From NCBI GenBank assembly GCA_003564505.1, contig PXFD01000182.1:1-6908 (forward strand): a DNA stretch of 6,908 nucleotides, in the 5' to 3' direction. This document shows positions 5,389 through 6,908 of this stretch, one piece after another. The position numbers and the translations under genes are program-made. The notes beneath the pieces were generated by a model that was given only the letters and a program-made list of their open reading frames with translations, was not told the origin of the DNA and made no database searches. Each line of letters starts with the position of its first letter. Position 1 is the stretch's first letter. This DNA is from Syntrophomonadaceae bacterium. GTDB taxonomy: Bacteria; Bacillota_D; Dethiobacteria; DTU022.

Positions 5389-6564
5389 CTAAAGGATTTG
5401 TAGTTCATCACTAAAAATAGTTAGCTGCTCCAGACCATTATCTCTGACAACAAAGGTGTCTTCTATACCAACAGTGCCTTCCCCGGGAAAAATAAACTTG
5501 GGCTCAATAGCGAAGACCGCACCTTTTTCAAGTGGGGTATCTAGCCCGCGGGCAATAACAGGCAGTTCATCAAGTTCCAGGCCAACCCCGTGTCCAACGA
5601 AACTAACCTTTTCAACATATCCCATAAAATGATTGCCAAGCCCAGCTTCTGCAGCCATTTTGTCTGCCTGTTCAAATAGAGAGCTTGCCATCACTCCGGG
5701 TTTGCCAATTTCAGCCAGCTTGCTTTTTATATTAATAGCTACATCATAGGCCTTTTCAAGATAGTGTGATAGCCCACCGATGCTGAAGATCCTGGTTTGA
5801 TCAACCATGTAACCACCGAGAACACTAACAAAGTCAACTAAAACGGGCTCGTTTTTCTGTATAACAGCGGCCCCAGCTCCCTGTGGGAAAGAAGGATTTA
5901 ATCCTGAACCGCCTGTTGGTCCGTCAAAAAAGCTGATTGCAGCAGCATTTTCTCCGGACATGATGTGGCCATAATAAAGTTCCTGGTTAAAACCGCGCAT
6001 TCTCACCATTCCCTGGTGGCCTAAAGACCGGGCGTGCTGCTCCAGCCGACCTGCCAGTTCGATTTCTGTCATACCTTCCCGGATAATGCTGCCGGCCTTT
6101 TTAAAAACAGATTCGCTGATCAGGGCAGCTTCTTTCATAATACCTATTTCATAATCAGATTTGATGGCACGGACTTTGCGGATAATTTTTGATATGTCGG
6201 CCAGCTCAAAATCTGAAAATAATTTTTGATAACGGAAGTAGAGAGAAGCTGGCAGGACGTCGCTTTCAATACCTAACTTTGAATTCTCCGGCAATATCTC
6301 TTTAACAGAGCTTATAAGCTTATCCCATCCATCAAAGGGGATTATATTTTCCAGCTTACTTTCCTGCTCAGCCCTGGCCATTGATTTTTTTACGATAAGA
6401 ATTGGGTCGCCTTCTGCAGGTACAAAGAGATGGCAGTTTTGACCTGTGCCGCTGAAGTAAAATAGGTCTGCTCTCTGCACAATTAGAGCTCCATCAATTC
6501 CCCCGTCTTTCATTCCACTCTGAAGTTTACTTATTCTCATTTCCAGTTCATGTTTTGGAGTCAT
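5389..6564 (-). CDS. M24 family metallopeptidase (Xaa-Pro dipeptidase-like)
   Basis: The 391-residue protein has a creatinase-like N-terminal domain (about 8-130) and a pita-bread catalytic domain (about 135-388). All five expected metal ligands are present: Asp244 (VLVDF), Asp255 (GYMVDQTR), His325 (VGHGVGL), Glu354 (FAIEPKF) and Glu368 (VGIEDTF). A two-metal hydrolase acting on peptides with proline is the family expectation. However, the usual GHGxGLxxHExP reads GHGVGLELDELP, so the His that contacts substrate in prolidases and aminopeptidase P is Asp332. The segment RMRGFNQELYYGH (188-200) and the Gly-rich GPTGGSG (215-221) also differ from classical Xaa-Pro enzymes, suggesting a distinct subfamily of unproven substrate. 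No signal peptide is seen, so it is cytosolic. AGGAGG (6575-6570) with a 5-base gap gives a secure ATG. The gene follows the thiolase gene on the same strand but is separated by about 200 bases with hairpins. Confidence 0.88.
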   Translation of the reverse strand: MTPKHELEMRISKLQSGMKDGGIDGALIVQRADLFYFSGTGQNCHLFVPAEGDPILIVKKSMARAEQESKLENIIPFDGWDKLISSVKEILPENSKLGIESDVLPASLYFRYQKLFSDFELADISKIIRKVRAIKSDYEIGIMKEAALISESVFKKAGSIIREGMTEIELAGRLEQHARSLGHQGMVRMRGFNQELYYGHIMSGENAAAISFFDGPTGGSGLNPSFPQGAGAAVIQKNEPVLVDFVSVLGGYMVDQTRIFSIGGLSHYLEKAYDVAINIKSKLAEIGKPGVMASSLFEQADKMAAEAGLGNHFMGYVEKVSFVGHGVGLELDELPVIARGLDTPLEKGAVFAIEPKFIFPGEGTVGIEDTFVVRDNGLEQLTIFSDELQIL

Positions 6565-6614
6565 GAGTTCCTCCTAATAAAAATAGTTGTCTTATGTACT
6601 TAGCGACGGTACGC

Positions 6615-6662
6615 AGGGACGGAGTTTTTGTACTTATACTTAAGTACAAAAACTCCGTCCCT
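6615..6662. repeat. Perfect 22-bp inverted repeat (REP/MITE-like palindrome)
   Basis: Arms 6615-6636 and 6641-6662 are exact reverse complements around a 4-base loop (TACT). The arm starts AGGGACGGAG and continues with a T-run and GTACTTA. Pairing extends outward with mismatches: GTAC at 6609-6612 matches GTAC at 6665-6668. GGGACGG/CCGTCCC palindromes are, from memory, common dispersed repeats in clostridial genomes and often associated with REP-associated (Y1) transposases; no transposase is present here. The arm is not followed by a clean T-run in either direction, so it is not a simple terminator. Confidence 0.75.
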
Positions 6663-6686
6663 CTGTACTTGCCTGTCTAAGAGAGA

Positions 6687-6740
6687 GGGCACGCACTTAA
6701 TCATACCATAAAGTGGCCTATGATTTAAGTTTGCGTGCCC
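6687..6740 (-). terminator. Long imperfect hairpin downstream of the thiolase gene
   Basis: GGGCACGCA (6687-6695) pairs with TGCGTGCCC (6732-6740). The stem continues through CTTA and ATCATA with small bulges, around a 13-base loop. On the minus strand it starts 28 bases after the thiolase stop and is followed by TCTCTCTTAG, which is pyrimidine-rich but not a real T-run. It may be a terminator, an mRNA 3'-end stabiliser, or part of a composite repeat with the neighbouring palindrome. Confidence 0.45.
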
Positions 6741-6768
6741 GTAAATTAAAGTTTATATATTTTGTAGG

Positions 6769-6908
6769 TTATGCTCTTTCAAATAAACCGGCTGCGCCCA
6801 TGCCGCCTCCGATGCACATGGAGACGACGCCAAAGCGTGAGCTGCGTCTTTCCATTTCGTGCAGCAGGGTTGCGGTGAGCTTTGCCCCGGTGCAGCCCAG
6901 CGGGTGAC
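6769..6908 (-). CDS. Acetyl-CoA acetyltransferase / 3-ketoacyl-CoA thiolase, C-terminal end (partial)
   Basis: The minus-strand frame entering at the window edge encodes 45 complete codons and a TAA at 6771-6769. It reads [11 protein letters not shown], then ends [15 protein letters not shown]. These are the two C-terminal signatures of thiolases: the GHPxGxTG loop with the catalytic His and the CxGGGxG loop with the acid/base Cys. The partial codon before the His is consistent with Gly. Thiolases condense or cleave acyl-CoA, in Clostridia usually for butyrate-type metabolism or beta-oxidation. The chain-length class cannot be told from the tail, and the N-terminal nucleophile Cys lies outside the window. 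The reading direction makes it upstream of the M24 gene, but hairpins between them argue against a shared transcript. Confidence 0.92.
   Translation of the reverse strand, partial: HPLGCTGAKLTATLLHEMERRSSRFGVVSMCIGGGMGAAGLFERA

Noticed and set aside
171..6564. Search for CRISPR arrays, phage genes, toxin-antitoxin pairs or defence genes
   Set aside because: No regularly spaced direct repeats, integrases, nucleases or paired small genes were seen. The tiny lipoprotein was considered as a type I toxin, but no antisense promoter or complementary RNA was identifiable.

Overview
The window looks like chromosomal DNA of an anaerobic, moderate-GC Gram-positive bacterium, most likely of the class Clostridia. 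The pointers are strong AGGAGG-type ribosome binding sites, a small clostridial-type single-cluster [4Fe-4S] ferredoxin, a thiolase, DUF502 and LiaF-like envelope proteins, and tRNA genes with the CCA tail encoded. Some syntroph-like Clostridia carry similar M24 peptidases and GGGACGG palindromes, but that narrower placement is recollection, not something shown here. There is no phage, transposase gene or CRISPR array.

Layout, left to right. The 3' end of a glycerol kinase gene (1-174, +) runs tail-to-tail into a DUF502 membrane protein gene (171-797, -). A DUF192 lipoprotein gene (919-1482, +) diverges from it. A two-gene tRNA unit, His(GUG) then Gln(UUG), lies on the minus strand (1734 down to 1558) behind a near-consensus promoter. 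An AT-rich gap leads to a LiaF-like membrane protein (2039-2794, +), which converges, with overlapping stop codons, on a divergent MurE-like Mur ligase (4347-2791, -). A 60-residue ferredoxin (4682-4500, -) with its own terminator-like hairpin follows.

From 4683 to 5123 there is no convincing gene. This stretch holds two perfect DnaA boxes 42 bp apart, two degenerate copies and an AT-only tract. It ends at a 26-codon lipoprotein gene (5124-5204, +) that is almost only a signal peptide. Downstream are a terminator-like hairpin and an unexplained compound RNA-like structure (5218-5312). The right end has an M24 metallopeptidase (6564-5389, -), a perfect 22-bp inverted repeat, a second hairpin, and the last 45 codons of a thiolase gene (6908-6769, -).

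The genes do not form one pathway. Envelope functions recur (DUF502, DUF192 lipoprotein, LiaF-like protein, Mur ligase, tiny lipoprotein), mixed with central metabolism and redox genes. The least ordinary part is 4850-5320, with the DnaA-box cluster, the signal-peptide-only lipoprotein and the unassigned structured element. Next come two enzymes of known fold that lack a usual active-site residue or motif, the Mur ligase and the M24 peptidase.
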